Assembly: GCA_964016885.1 (NCBI GenBank)
Contig: OZ024743.1
Coordinates: 161,950,492 to 162,014,491, forward strand
Direction: 5' to 3'
Length of the DNA stretch: 64,000 nt
From: Eledone cirrhosa
Lineage: Eukaryota; Mollusca; Cephalopoda; Octopoda; Eledonidae
The notes under the pieces are model-generated. The model did no database searches and had not been told where the DNA came from. It worked only from the letters and a program-made list of their open reading frames with translations. Below are positions 40,184 through 52,088 of the stretch, in pieces. The translations under genes and the position numbers were made by a program. Each line of letters opens with the position of its first letter. The stretch's first letter is position 1.

Positions 40184-40639
40184 TACATTTTTCGGACAGG
40201 CCTTTCTATCTACTTAAGGCCTGTTGGCGTCCCTTGTTAACCCGCGCGAAGGACGATGCTGTATGGTTCTTTGTTTTCCTCTTCATATTGCAGTTTCAGT
40301 TTCAGTGGTCTTATTCACGTCAGTCACCAATCTGGTACTTTATCAAACCCGCGAAGACTAGGCTATTTTAGAGGCAGCCTTTACTCGCCTTACTATAGCT
40401 ACGTCACTGACTTGTGAGAGTTTTCTTGGGAGCCACAGGTGTCGCCTTATTCTCCATCTCCCCTAGTAGTTTATCGCTGTTGTTCCGCGGTTGCTTATTT
40501 GTCCGGCAGTTGCCCGCTTATATCGCAACTAGCCAACATATCTGGTGGCCGTATCGCTATCCACCATCTGTGACCTCTAGAAGCACAGCTAGGTGTTAAA
40601 AATTATATTGTAGACATTTTCATCAAATGACAATATAAA

Positions 40640-40800
40640 AATAATTGTTTCTACTTTAGGCACAAGGCCAGCAATTACCCAGTGCATTACTGGTACTTTA
40701 TTTTATCGACCCCGTAAGGATGAAAGGCAAAGTCAACCTCGGCGGGATTTGAACTCAGATCGTAAAGGGACGTAACTATGCTAGAAAGCATGGCGTCCAA
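40640..40800 (-). repeat. tRNA-derived SINE
   Basis: Reverse of the family: GGCACAAGGCCAGCAATTAC, GGTACTTTATTTTATCGACC, GGCGGGATTTGAACTCAGAT (B box) and GAAAGCATGGCGTCC. It lacks only the box-A part. Confidence 0.88.
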
Positions 40801-41925
40801 TATAAAAATAATGTTTTCAGAACATTTAATTTCTATTAACGCCCTTCCCTTTCCTCTTAACAGTATACGATATCTTTCCTTTAAATAGATTTTATGATGC
40901 GTAGTTGAGTTTCATCACGTTCCTCGCATGCTGGGAATTATATTTGAGAGAATTCGTTGGCCATTTTATTATTCTAACATAATTACTCCTATTTATTGCA
41001 TTTCGTCTTTATTTACTAAGTTTACTTCTATTTATTTGTTTTTTTTCCCCATTATATTTCTCCAAGGACGGGTTTCTATGCAAACAAATTCTTTGTATTG
41101 ATTACAGAGCTAGGGCCTTGTTTAAACAACTAGAATTCGTTGTTTCTCTCCTGTCCTTCCCGTTTTTATGTAAGGCTAACTTCGTTTGTGTGTGTTGCAC
41201 CAAACACTATCAACCATATAGATTGTGAAGAAAGAAATTCTTCGTTAGGCAACAGTCATTTTCTTTTAAGAAAACAAAACAAACAAGTATCCCCCCAAAA
41301 AACAAACAAAAATCAGCAATGAAAGATGTATTACCATTTACGTCTGTAATTATTGAATATCCACCGAAGCTGTTTGCATTAGAAAGTATTTCTTCATTGC
41401 TATTTCATTCACAGACACCATACTAATTTATTTCTGCCTTTCATACATATGACGTATGCACGACATAGATAAAAAGAAATGTTTGCGTCAATAATTTCCC
41501 TACATCATAGTCGAGTCAGTTGGAAATAAAATCTGTGAATCTGTCAATGATATTGTTTCCATAAAATAGAATAGTAAATGAGATTTCCTGAAAATGGAAC
41601 ATTTTCACGCAACCATCAAATTCGTTAATTCTTTGACCCTATTTTTTGTCGCTGTCTTCACTGATTTATTTTAGAATAATGAAAAAATGTGACTTTTCGT
41701 AGAAAAGATGTTTTATATTCGCTGACTTGCACAGGTCTACTCACATATGCATACATATAGACTTGCAGAGGTCTACTCACATATGCATACACATACACAC
41801 AAATACATTAACTCACGTACAGAAACTAAACATGCACATATACGCATATATACATTAAGACACATACACTCGTATATACATACACATCTAAAAAGTCTAA
41901 AGTCTGTATTAAGCTAGAAGGCTCA
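40801..41925. other. No gene recognised
   Basis: AT-rich unique-looking DNA. A short direct repeat (GACTTGCA[CG]AGGTCTACTC) occurs at about 41724 and 41760. Confidence 0.5.
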
Positions 41926-41929
41926 TTTG

Positions 41930-42172
41930 GATGGTGTTTATCCCGTTTTCATGGCGTGAAGCGACTGAGAGTACAAGACTTCCCCCTGGACAGGACGCCA
42001 GTCCATCGCAGGGTTAAACCCCCCAGCTATTGCTGGTACTCATTTTCAGCTGAGTATACTGGAGCAATGTGAAATGAAGTGTTTTGCTCAAGAACGCAAC
42101 ACAGGAATCGAACCCACGACATTATGATCGTAAGTCTAACACTCTTACTACTAGGCCACGTGCCTCCACATA
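41930..42172 (-). repeat. tRNA-headed SINE
   Basis: - strand: GGCACGTGGCCTAGTAGTAA, GTCGTGGGTTCGATTCCTGT (good A and B boxes), then GCTCCAGTATACTCAGCTG and CCTGCGATGGACTGGCGTCC. Same family as 15050-15305. Confidence 0.85.
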
Positions 42173-42224
42173 CATACACATGCACGTACATGTATAGTTG
42201 CACACTCGTATACCTATACACAGA

Positions 42225-42485
42225 GCATGAATGGACAAAGCAGCTAAGTGTGTTTAGTTCGGTGTTACGATTTCAAATCATGACAAGGTCGACTTTATTT
42301 TTCATCTGTTCGGGTTTGATAAAATAAGTACCTGCAATGTACTAAATCGATTCAACACACTAACATTATCTCACTCAAATCCCGCCGAGGTTAACTTTGC
42401 CTTTCATCCTTACGGGGTCGATAAAATAAAGTACCAGTAATGTACTGAGTAATTGCTGGCCTTGTGTCAAAAGTAGAAACAATTA
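42225..42485 (+). repeat. Two tRNA-derived SINE copies in tandem
   Basis: Copy 1 (42225-42360) is diverged (GATTTCAAATCATGACAAGG). Copy 2 (42370-42485) is well kept (TCAAATCCCGCCGAGG, then GGGGTCGATAAAATAAAGTA) but has no head. Confidence 0.82.
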
Positions 42486-42716
42486 TCTCACTCCAATATA
42501 CTAATCTTGCGTTTCGTTAAAAAAAGAGATATCTATTTGGGAAACAAGCTATATGCATAACCTTTTAAGTGCTTAGAGCCACGAAAAGACTTAATCCGAC
42601 CCTCATTCGTACACGTCCATAAAATTATTGGGGTATATGCATATAGCTTATTTCCCCACATAGATATCTCTTTTTTTTTAACGAAACGCAAGGCTAATAT
42701 ACTGAAGTGAGATAAT
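42482..42716. mobile_element. MITE-like element with about 80-bp inverted repeats
   Basis: Left arm 42482-42562 and right arm 42630-42716 pair with few differences. Shared pieces: ATTATCTCACT, CTTGCGTTTCGTTAAAAAA, AGAGATATCTAT and AAGCTATATGCATA. The 67-bp centre has no coding. No clear target duplication. Confidence 0.75.
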
Positions 42717-42719
42717 GTT

Positions 42720-43200
42720 CAAAATCTGCAAAAAAGAAGTGTTTTTGAAATGACAAATATTATACATTTAAATTGAATAAAATGGTGCTTCTCTTCCCTT
42801 GATGTCCTAAGGCATGTGCTTATTTTGTATAGTTGTTAATCCAGCCCAGATGTGTGCTTGTATGTGTGTGCAATAAGTGTGCATGTATATGTTATTTTGG
42901 TGCATTAGTCATAGATTATGAATCACCGTCTCTTCAACTATCTATTTCTCTGTCGGTCAGCTGTCATTCTCACGATGTCTGTAAACGTATGCTTACAGAG
43001 AAGGAAGACGGTATTAAAACTTTCAGAAACCCTAAGCACTGAAAAGATTATGCTACACCCATATACTGTATATGGGAATATCTCCCATATACTGTACTAA
43101 AAAAAAAAAGAAAAAAACTCTATGGAACCCTTCTTTATTTGAGGCTATAATCACAGATTTATTTTGCTTAATGATTAATTCAAAGCTGTAGAGGGCGTCT
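42720..43200. other. No gene recognised
   Basis: A short imperfect hairpin (CCCATATACTGTA and its reverse) lies at about 43057-43098. Otherwise nothing. Confidence 0.5.
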
Positions 43201-43860
43201 CTACTTACAGATAGTCAGAATTAGATTTTGAGGAGTGTCGTGTTTTAGCTTCGAATACAAACGGAGACAGTCACCCCGGGAACTGAAGTTTGTATCACGA
43301 TTAGATATGAATGACTTGCCTACGACGTTAACGGGCGACACCGTTGGAATGGATACGGTTAACGGTGTCATCCACCAAATACGGGATCCGTTTCCCTGTG
43401 TTAACTGCGACGGGGCAAACACAGCATGAACGTTGCAAATGGGGCCTTTAGCATTTTCAGTATGTCTGCGGCCGGGGTCATGCCACGTATAACCCGGCCA
43501 CTACTTAGTTCTTGATGTCGCTCTATCGTAGAAGGCAATTTCCTGTCTCCGAGTTCGTCGTTTGGAGTCGCAGAACTTGGTGCTGTGCTTTCGTTGCAGG
43601 CACACCCTCTTGCCTCCGAGGCCGTCAGCAGATCCTGCAAAACACCAAAACATTGAGTTCCACGGGTTCCGCTTATAACGTTTGTCAAGTGTTGCGCGGT
43701 CCCGTGGGTTCAACTGCTCATGACCATCGCCGCGCCCATGGGAGCGGCCGGCGCTGCCTGGATTTGTGTATGATGTGTACTCTAGGTCGGAGGGTTAGCC
43801 GCCACATGGCATCTTCGGACATGAAACGAAGACATGGTTCACGTCGGGTGAAATGATCTT
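43201..43860 (-). other. CpG-rich block with long frames, unrecognised
   Basis: Strikingly GC- and CpG-rich beside AT-rich flanks. On the - strand one frame runs from after a TAA near 43797 to TAG at 43201, interrupted by one internal TAG near 43500. Pieces: RDRATLDKRYKRNPWNSMFW, DSKRRTRRQEIAFYDRATS, then WMTPLTVSIPTVSPVNVVGK and DCLRLYSKLKHDTP. I do not recognise the protein. A second open frame (43688-43401) and a + strand one (43512-43856) overlap, as expected where stop-poor GC-rich DNA occurs. It may be a promoter/CpG island, a host exon or a repeat's 5' end. Confidence 0.35.
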
Positions 43861-43984
43861 CACTACAGGAATTCTACGTGGGCCTCTCGCCGTTCATTGT
43901 AACTATTTGGGCCAGGTAAAGAGTCTCTCCGATATAAAAAGACAAAAGTTAGCCTTCGGCTAACAGCAAACTGATAAGAGACCT

Positions 43985-44158
43985 AGAATTTTATGTCGCA
44001 CACATACTCTCACACACAATCACTTCCGCATACTCTCATACATACTCACACACATCCCCACCCACTCTCACGCACTCACACACACTCTCTTAGACACACA
44101 CTTACATACAATCCCACCCACTCACACAATCACACACAATCACTCACACACACACCAT
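43985..44158. repeat. Degenerate CACACTCA-rich simple repeat
   Basis: Irregular CACA/CTCA/CCCA units. It follows TATAAAA at 43933-43939 and the small hairpin GTTAGCC-TTC-GGCTAAC at 43948-43964. Confidence 0.8.
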
Positions 44159-44517
44159 AACATTTGGGACGACAAAAGAATTTCTAGAGAATAGATATTA
44201 ACATCGAATTAAACTTTCATTTCGCATATTAAGCGTAATACACACTACAGTTCATTGAAAGTTCTCGACATGGCCAAGTTTCTGTGAAATAGGGGAGATA
44301 AACTGGATATTGGTATCCTTTGTCTGATCGTGAACTTTTCCCCGACTGCTTACCAAACACGAGCACCTATTTTACCCAAATTCCACTCCCGTATGACGTA
44401 TACAGTTCTGTCCATTGTTGTTGTGGATATTATTTTAGTGTAGCTTAAGGTTACCCGTGAGAAATATGTGACTGACATTAAGCTTTCTCTCGTCAGCCTT
44501 GTTCACTGAAAGAACAT

Positions 44518-44622
44518 TCTTCTTCTTCTTCTTCTTCTTCTTCTTCTTCTTCTTCTTCTTCTTCTTCTTCTTCTTCTTCTTCTTCTTCTTCTTCTTCTTC
44601 TTCTTCTTCTTCTTCTTCTTCT
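44518..44622. repeat. (CTT)n microsatellite, LINE tail
   Basis: About 35 uninterrupted TTC units, joined directly to the LINE 3' end. On the element's own strand it is an (AAG)n tail. Confidence 0.95.
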
Positions 44623-45160
44623 TGAGAGGGTCATGGCGGCAGAGTCCTCAAACACTCGCTTGGATCACCGAGCGAGTCCAGCTGAACTCATGGATGTTAT
44701 CCAAGCATCAAGGGTTTACCCTTGGTTCTATGCTGGTTAGTTTTGCCCGAAAAATCTGTCCAGCGATTCTTTTCTCAGATATTCTAACCACATGCCCATA
44801 GTATCGGAGCTGTGATATCTTAATTCGGAGAAGTAGCGAATCTACCTGGAGTGACTCTCTGATCTCCGAGCTACGCATTCTATCGCTTGTATTTGCGATC
44901 GTATTCTTTCGGTCATTAACCAAGATTCATGACCATAGGTAAGGGTTGGGACGAATACCGAATTGAAAATAAGTAGTTTAGTTTTTAGAGCTACCGTCTT
45001 TCTTCTGATTACTGAATGCAGAAGCTGGCTCATTACTGCACTAGCTCCTGTAATTCTTGTACTTAATTCAGCATCCTGCCTCCCACCCGCTTCAGTGGAA
45101 TTCCATTTACACGTAGAGTGCACTGCGCAGGCTTCCTTGGGAGGAAGGAGCTAATCTCTG
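44623..45160 (-). mobile_element. APE-type LINE 3' fragment
   Basis: - strand: GRQDAELSTRITGASAVMSQ, FNSVFVPTLTYGHESWLMTE, then LLLRIKISQLRYYGHVVRIS and KRIAGQIFRAK, the C-terminus after RT. Ends CTCTCAAG before the microsatellite. Same family as 37648-40600. Confidence 0.82.
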
Positions 45161-45357
45161 ACAAAGCCCCATCTATGGAATTTGGATAACAAAAATGCTG
45201 ATTATCACATATTGAACTTTAGAAAAGACTTCCATATTTTTAATGTTCAGCTTATAGTTTATATTTGTAAGGTGTATGTTAACTGGCTAATTTCTTTGTC
45301 TAAACATCTTAGCTTTTTCAGGTTGTCATTTAGGCATTTGCTAACAGTCAAATGAAC

Positions 45358-45545
45358 TAATAATTGTTTCTACTTTAGGCACAAGGCTAGCAATCACCCA
45401 GTGCATTACTGGTACTTTATTTTATCGACCCCTTAAGGATGAAAGGCAACCTCGGTGGGATTTGAACTCAGATCGTAAAGGGACGTAACTATGCTGGAAA
45501 GCATGGTGTCCGACCCTCTACCGATACTGCCAATAATAATTTTAG
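45358..45545 (-). repeat. tRNA-derived SINE, nearly complete
   Basis: Reverse order: GGCACAAGGCTAGCAATCAC, GGTACTTTATTTTATCGACC, GTGGGATTTGAACTCAGATC and CCGACCCTCTACCGATACTG, the last being box A. Confidence 0.88.
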
Positions 45546-46020
45546 GTATAAAGGTTAATATATATTCTGGATACAGAAGTAGAAAGTTTTTATCAATTGT
45601 CCATAAATATTCATTTTCTCATTGATTTTAGAAAACGGTTTCACATTGGCTGAGTAGCTGACCGCTATGACCGTACATAATTTTTATGTATATATGTACA
45701 TACGCACGCACTTATGTATGCATGCGTATGTATGTTCTTCTGATTTTATAATTTCACAAATGTTACCAATAGAGAGAGAGTCGGTTTCTAACATAGATAC
45801 AAGACTCTCTCATTGGAATTTACACAACATCGACTAAGTAGATTATGTATGCATGACTGCATGCATGCATGTGTATATATGGATGTTATTGTATGTGTAG
45901 ATATGGATGTTATTGTATGTGTGGATGTGTATGTTTTGAGTTGTATGTGTGCATGTGTATATGCTTTGAGTTGTATGTGTGCATGTGTATATGCTTTGTA
46001 TACATGTGTATATGCAGTTA

Positions 46021-46413
46021 TTAGATGCAAAATCTTTGGAATGTTTTACATATTTTTACTGTTTCATTAATGGATTGTACTTCTAGTTTCCTAACTAGTT
46101 GTGTTCTTTCTGATCCTGTGAAGCCCAGCTTCTCAAGATTTGTATTGAGACAGTTACTAACATACCCCAGTGCCCCAATAATCACAGGCATAAATCTGGT
46201 GTAATCAGGGTGGAGTATCTCCAGATTTCTCATCAGTTCTGCATAAATATTCTCCTTTTCACTAATCTTTGATATTATATTGGCATCGGCTGGGCAGCTA
46301 ATTTCTACTACTGTACATGCTTTCTTCTCCCTGTTCCATCTCATAATATCTGGTCTGTTATGCTTGCATTTTATTGGGGATTTTACTGGAACATTCCACC
46401 AGTACTGTTTCAT
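46021..46413 (-). pseudogene. LINE restriction-like endonuclease (copy 1)
   Basis: Reads NRPDIMRWNREKKACTVVEI then SCPADANIISKISEKENIYA, matching the RPD...D/E...K pattern of R2-type endonucleases. Later MPVIIGALGYVSNCLNTNLE. Deleted Thr-Phe relative to copy 2 near DYTRFMP. Confidence 0.8.
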
Positions 46414-46762
46414 ATTACGTATATGTCTTACACATTGCTGTAGCTTTTAATGTGTTTATTATCGGGGCTATCTTTTCTACGGATTGCATTGTACAGTGAT
46501 TTGGCCACTACATCATGCCTCATAGGTAGATAGTACCGCGATGACATCTTTGGAAAGCTGCTGATGACAAGGGTGTCATCTTCGATGTTAATTCTGCAGA
46601 GTCTGCATTTGTTATCACATCTAGGTGTTTTGCCTGCATCCTCATCTCTTTTGTGAATCAGGTATTTCCTGTTCTTGGATTGCAAACGCGTATCCTTCAA
46701 AGTGGGAGCCAATATAGCGGTTGTTGGTCCAAGATAGACTACTTTCCTTATCTATATTACTC

Positions 46763-47671
46763 TCACTCTAGAGCAACATATCCATGCATGATTTTTTGCT
46801 GATAAGCATGCAGTTTTTCATCCATGGATTCACTGCGATACTGCTGAGCGACTTCCCTGGATGTGAGTTTTTGATTATCACACAGGGAATAGCTCTCGAG
46901 GAGTTCCTTCCCAACTCTCATGATCTTATCTGTTTCATGCAGATAGACTTGCTCGAGAGACGGGCTCCTACGCTTCGAGGTTCGTAGATGTCGGAGGAAT
47001 ATGATGCGACATTCAAATGCTGTCTGGACTGATGTTAAGCCTCTACCTCCCTGCTTACGTTTCAAGGAAAGGCGGTCTATGTCACTGTTGATGTGGAAGT
47101 TTCCGGTGTTGTTCAGTATTTTTCGAGTTCCAGCATCAACTGCTCGGATTTCGTCTATCGTCCAATTGAGTATTCCAAACGTTGGTGTTAGGACAGGCAC
47201 AACGAACACATTGTGAGCCACTGTTATGTTTTGCGCAGAGAGTTCCGATAGCCAGATCTTTCTTAATCGGGTGTAGTATTCCCTGGTTACGCGTTCTTTA
47301 TTACAGATACCATTATAGGATATATTCTCATCTATCCCCAGGTATCTGTAGCAGTCCTCATCAGATATCGGTGAAACAGTTAGACCATTGATGACAATGT
47401 TGCTAGATTGGGTTGTTGTTTTTCCCCGCTTTACACTCATGTATGAGCATTTATCTTGGCCAAACTCCATTCCTATATCCTTTGAGAACGTTGTAACCAG
47501 GTCAAGATTTTTCTTCATCCCATCCATGTTCTTGGCATAGAGTTTCAGATGGTCCACAAAGAAGTTATGGGTTAGGTTCGTATTTCTGTCCTCCTGTGAG
47601 CCAATGATGTATCCCTCACATTTCTTGAGCAGAAAGGACAAGGGGTTTAATGACAAGATGAACAATATCAC
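46763..47671 (-). pseudogene. LINE reverse transcriptase C-half (copy 1)
   Basis: 302 open codons, the longest frame in the window. Reads ILFILSLNPLSFLLKKCEGY, HNFFVDHLKLYAKN, DIGMEFGQDKCSYMSVKRGK, DCYRYLGIDENISY and TFGILNWTIDEIRAVD. The second catalytic Asp is His. Confidence 0.85.
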
Positions 47672-49143
47672 AGAGAGACTGTCCCCCTGAAATATTTCAT
47701 TTTATCAGTGAAAATAGAGTCCTCCCTCTCTGTCTTTAACCTTAGGATAGTAGCCCAAGAAGAAGACAGCCTCTCTATGGCTCTGACAATAATGTCTGGG
47801 ACTTTAGCAAGTTGGAGGGCCTCTATCATCCAAGAGTAGGGAACAGAATCGAAAGCTTTCTTGTAGTCCAGCCAGACTGTAGTCATATTCCTCCTAAGTT
47901 GTCGCACCTCCGACATCGCAGTTTTGTTGATTAAGAGTTGTTCAGCACATCCCCAAACCCTTTTCTTTCCAGCTGCTTGTTCCTATGTGATGATGTTATT
48001 ATTTTCTCAGTGATCTTGGAGGAATAGGTTCAGGCAGGCTGTATACATCTTATACATCAGGTTCTGGCATGCCATGGGTCGGTAGTTTTTTGCCAAGTGG
48101 GTGTCTTTGTTCTTGGGGACCAGTAAAGTTTGTGCTAATGTCAACCATTCTGGTATAAGTATATCTCCCTTAAGAACTTGTTGGTAGAGGTCAGTAAGAT
48201 ACCTCCGATAGAATATCAGTTTTTTGTACCAGTGGCCGACAATCATGTCTCTTCCTGGTGTTTTCTTATCTTGGAGTTTTCCTATCACAGTCTCAAGGGT
48301 ACCCTCACTTATTTCGTATGTTTTTGTTGTATTGTAGGAGCAATAGTTCTTTCGGAATTCTCTTAGCCACACTGCATCTTGGTTGAAATTCTTCTTTTCA
48401 CCCGATATTTTTCTCCGAAAGGAATCTATGTCTTTCTGGGATGGGGCCTCAGTGAAACTTATATTTTGTTCTTCATATCTCTATAGACTGATGTTTGGTT
48501 TCGTCTGAATCTTTTATTAAGCACTTTTCTCTCATCTACCTTCTTCAGGTATCGGCGTTTTTCGCTAACAGCTGTCAATTCTTGTTTGAGGGTGATCAGC
48601 TTATATTGAAGAGTTCTGGTTCTACTGTTACCAAACATCGTCTCTATTTTATTTTTAACTCTTCGTTGGTGAGGAGTGAGGTGTTTTTGTGTTTGTTTGC
48701 ATGTAAGGAGCATTGTCACATATCCTATGGTTTTTCGTAGGTCAGTAATCTTTTTTCTATTTTAGTTATATATGATGGTATTTTTGGTGGTGTTCTGTTC
48801 TTGTTAATATCTCTGCTATCACCAAGATAATGCTTCACTGTCGTTGCTAAGGCATATAAACAGGCGTTGATTTGCCAAAATGTTGGGGTTTTTATCCGTC
48901 GTAAATATTTATCCCCTATTTCGTCAATAACACGTAATATTTCATTATTTGGTTTTTTATTAAATATTGTTGTTTTAAAACTTTCAGCAAGAGAGATATT
49001 TATACAGAGAAATGTTTCTCTCTGGAATATTTCGTTGAGGGAAATTTTCAATTGTTTATACTTTTGATTATTATCATTATCGATAGTATTTTCCACAATA
49101 GTCGAGGTAGACTCGGATGGTACACATGGTGTCAAATTTCTTG

Positions 49144-49228
49144 TATGTATGTATGAAATTTCTATGTATGTATGTATGTATGTATGTATGTATGTATGTA
49201 TGTATGTATGTATGTATGTATGTATGTA
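49144..49228. repeat. (TATG)n microsatellite
   Basis: About 20 TATG units starting beside the 5' end of LINE copy 1. Confidence 0.95.
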
Positions 49229-49795
49229 CAACCTGTCTCATGGTCGGGTCGTTGGCGACTAAACTGGCAACCCCACCAAGGTTTCTTGGTGAGGAGGGTG
49301 ACTTTGGACATCCTGCAGGACTAAAAACAAAACCTGTCAAAGGGCAAAAAGGAGCTCTTAAGAGTCAATGGCCATCCAAAATCACTGGGAGAGATGACCC
49401 CTTAGCCTTTGTCAAGGCAGAATTCTAGGAGAAGGAAAACTCTGATATAACACCTGCAACCCTAATGGTATCCAATGATGTTGACTTGTTCTTCTTTTTG
49501 GTAAATATCATCTTGGTTAAGAGAGTGGGACTGGCTTTGTGCAGTGCCTTTGCTCACTATAAAAGCTTCACGGCACAGGCATTGCTTTATATCTGGAGAT
49601 CTCTCTGCACTTGCCGTCACATGGTACCATGGGCCCAGCACTATGTGTCAATAATTGTCACAAGTGTAGTGTTTGTACCAGAGTTTTCAAGTCGCTGGCT
49701 GGACTAAAACGTCACACTCGTTCAGCGCATCGGTAGGGGTTCTCCTACATGGATATAAAGTAGTGGCCGTACTCGAAAACGAGTTGGCAGCCACC
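49229..49795 (+). mobile_element. LINE 5' segment with C2H2 zinc finger
   Basis: At 49665-49736 the + strand reads CSVCTRVFKSLAGLKRHTRS and AH, then stop: a C-x2-C-x12-H-x4-H finger. R2/NeSL-type LINEs carry such N-terminal fingers. The upstream 400 bases look like a 5' leader. Orientation is opposite to the neighbouring LINE copies. Confidence 0.55.
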
Positions 49796-49850
49796 ATGTA
49801 TGTATGTATGTATGTATGTATGTATGTATGTATGTATGTATGTATGTATG
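49796..49850. repeat. (TATG)n microsatellite
   Basis: About 13 units ending at the 3' end of LINE copy 2 (TTCTTCTGGTTTTATAATTT). Confidence 0.95.
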
Positions 49851-50074
49851 TTCTTCTGGTTTTATAATTTCACAAAGTTTTACCAATAGAGAGTCGGTTT
49901 CTAACATAGACACAAGACTCTCTCATTGGAATTTACACAACATCAACTAGGTAGATATGTATGTATGCATGCATGTGTAGATATGGATGTTATTGTATGT
50001 GTCGATGTGTATGTTTTGAGTTGTATGTGTGCATGTGTATATGCTTTGTATCTGTACATGTGTATATGCAGTTA

Positions 50075-50584
50075 TTAGATGCAAAATTTTTGGAATGCTT
50101 TACATATTTTTACTGTTCCATTAATGGATTGTACTTCTAGTTTCCTAACTAGTTGTGTTCTTTCTGTTCCTGTGAAGCCTAGCTTCTCAAGATTTGTATT
50201 GAGGCAGTTACTAACATATCCCAGTGCCCCAATAATCACAGGCATAAATCTGAAGGTGTAATCAGGGTGGAGTATCTCCAGATTTCTCATCAGTTCTGCA
50301 TAAATATTCTCCTTTTCACCAATCTTTGATATTATATTGGCATCTGCTGGGCAGCTAATTTCCACTACTGTGCATGTTTTCTTCTCCCTGTCCCATATCA
50401 TAATATCTGGTCTGTTATGCCTGCATTTTATTGGGGTTTTTACTGGAACATTCCACCAGTACTCTTTCATATTATGTACATGGAAGTCTTCCACATTGTT
50501 GTAGCTTTTAATGTGTTTGTTATCGGGGCTATCTTTTTTACGAACTGCATTGTACAGTGTTTTGGCCACTACATCATGCCTCAT
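50075..50584 (-). pseudogene. LINE restriction-like endonuclease (copy 2)
   Basis: 169 open codons from RHDVVAKTLYNAVRKKD through CPADANIISKIGEKENIYAE to CKAFQKFCI. It keeps the RPDI...E...K pattern and is better preserved than copy 1. Confidence 0.83.
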
Positions 50585-51009
50585 AGGTAGTTAGTACCGC
50601 GATGACATCTTTCGACAGCTGCTGATGACATGGGTGATATCCTCGATGTTAGTTCTGCAGAGTCTGCACTTGTTATCACATCTAGGTGTTTTGCCTGCAT
50701 CCCTATCTCTTTTGTGAATCAGGTATTTCGTGCTAATCTCCTGTTCTTGGATTGCAAAAGCGTATCCTTCAAAGTGGGAGCCAATATAGCGGTTGTTGGT
50801 CCAATATAGACTACTTTCCTTATCTATATTACTCTCACTCTGGAGCTTCCTGGCAACATATCCATGAATGATTTTTTGCTGATAGGCATGCAGTTTTTAA
50901 TCCATGGATTCACTGCGATACTGCTGAGCGTCATCCCTGGGTGTGAGTTTTTGATTATCACTCAGGGAATATCTCTCAAGGAGTTCCTTCCAAACTCCCA
51001 TGATCTTAT

Positions 51010-51753
51010 CTATTCATGCAGATAGACTTGCTCGAGAAGCGGGCTCCTACGCTTCGAGGTTCGTAGATGTTGTGGGAGAGATATGATCCGACATTCAAAT
51101 GTTGTCTGGACTGATGTTAGGCCTCTGCCTCCCTGCTTACGTTTCAAGTAAAGGCGGTCTATGTCACTGTTGATGTGGAAGTTTCCGGTGTTGTTCAGTA
51201 TCTTTCGAGTTCCAACATCAACTGCTCGGGTTTCGTCTATCGTCCAATTGAGTATTCCAAACGTTGGTGTTAGGACAGGCACAGCAAACACATTGTGAGC
51301 CACTGTTTTGTTTTGCGCAGAGAGTTCCGATGACCAGATCTTTCTTAATCGGGTGTAGTATTCCCTGGTTACGCGTTCTTTATTACAGATACCATTATAG
51401 GATATATTCTCATCTATCCCCAGGTATCTGTAGCAGTCCTCATCAGATATCGGTGAAACAGTTAGACCATTGATGACAATGTTGCTAGATTGGGTTGTTG
51501 TTTTTCCCCGCTTTACAGTCATGTATGAGCATTTATCTTGGCCAAACTCCATTCCTATATCCTTTGAGAACGTTGTAACCAGGTCAAGATTTTTCTTCAT
51601 CCCATCCATGTTCTTGGCATAGAGTTTCAGATCGTCAACAAAGAAGTTATGGGTTAGGTTCGTATTTCTGTCCTCCTGTGAGCCAATGATGTATCCCTCA
51701 CATTTCTTGAGCAGAAAGGACAAGGGGTTTAATGACAAGATGAACAATATCAC
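51010..51753 (-). pseudogene. LINE reverse transcriptase C-half (copy 2)
   Basis: 247 open codons. HNFFVDDLKLYAKN retains both catalytic Asps. It ends early in the HLRTSKRRSPLLEQ region through a frame change relative to copy 1. Confidence 0.86.
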
Positions 51754-52088
51754 AGAGAGACTGTCCCCCTGAAATATTTCATTTTATCAGTGAAAATAGA
51801 GTCCTCCCTCTCTGTCTTTAACCTTAGGATAGTAGCCCAAGAAGAAGACAGCCTCTCTATGGCTCTGACAATAATGTCTGGGACTTTAGCAAGTTGGAGG
51901 GCCTCTATCATCCAAGAGTAGGGAACAGAATCGAAAGCTTTCTTGTAGTCCAGTCAGACTGTAGTCATATTCCTCCTAAGTTGTCGCACCTCCGACATCG
52001 CAGTTTTGTTGATTAAGAGTTGTTCAGCACATCCCCAAACCCTTTTCTTTCCAGCTGCTTGTTCCTATGTGATGATGTTATTATTTTC

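Larger units (their letters stand above)
37648..40600 (-). mobile_element. APE-type LINE, nearly full length but dead
   Basis: On the - strand: a GC-richer 5' part (40600-40190), endonuclease (40183-39441), linker (39210-38818), RT (38833-38032) and a 3' tail ending CCCTCTCAAG at 37648. The 2.95-kb length and APE-RT layout fit an RTE-like clade, but that assignment is tentative. Fragments of the same family lie at 44623-45160 and 53477-53750, each followed by an AAG-repeat tail. Confidence 0.82.
45735..49143 (-). mobile_element. RLE-type LINE, copy 1
   Basis: - strand order: 5' coding (49231-48725), linker (48719-48007), RT (47916-46763), Cys/His segment (46712-46428), restriction-like endonuclease (46413-46021) and 3' UTR to about 45735. 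RT with a C-terminal RLE marks the R2/R4/NeSL-type group of LINEs. It has a TGA after LFLQDH, a TAG before EQAAGKK, and a frame shift at FRGTVSL. The RT box is FVDH where copy 2 has FVDD. Confidence 0.85.
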
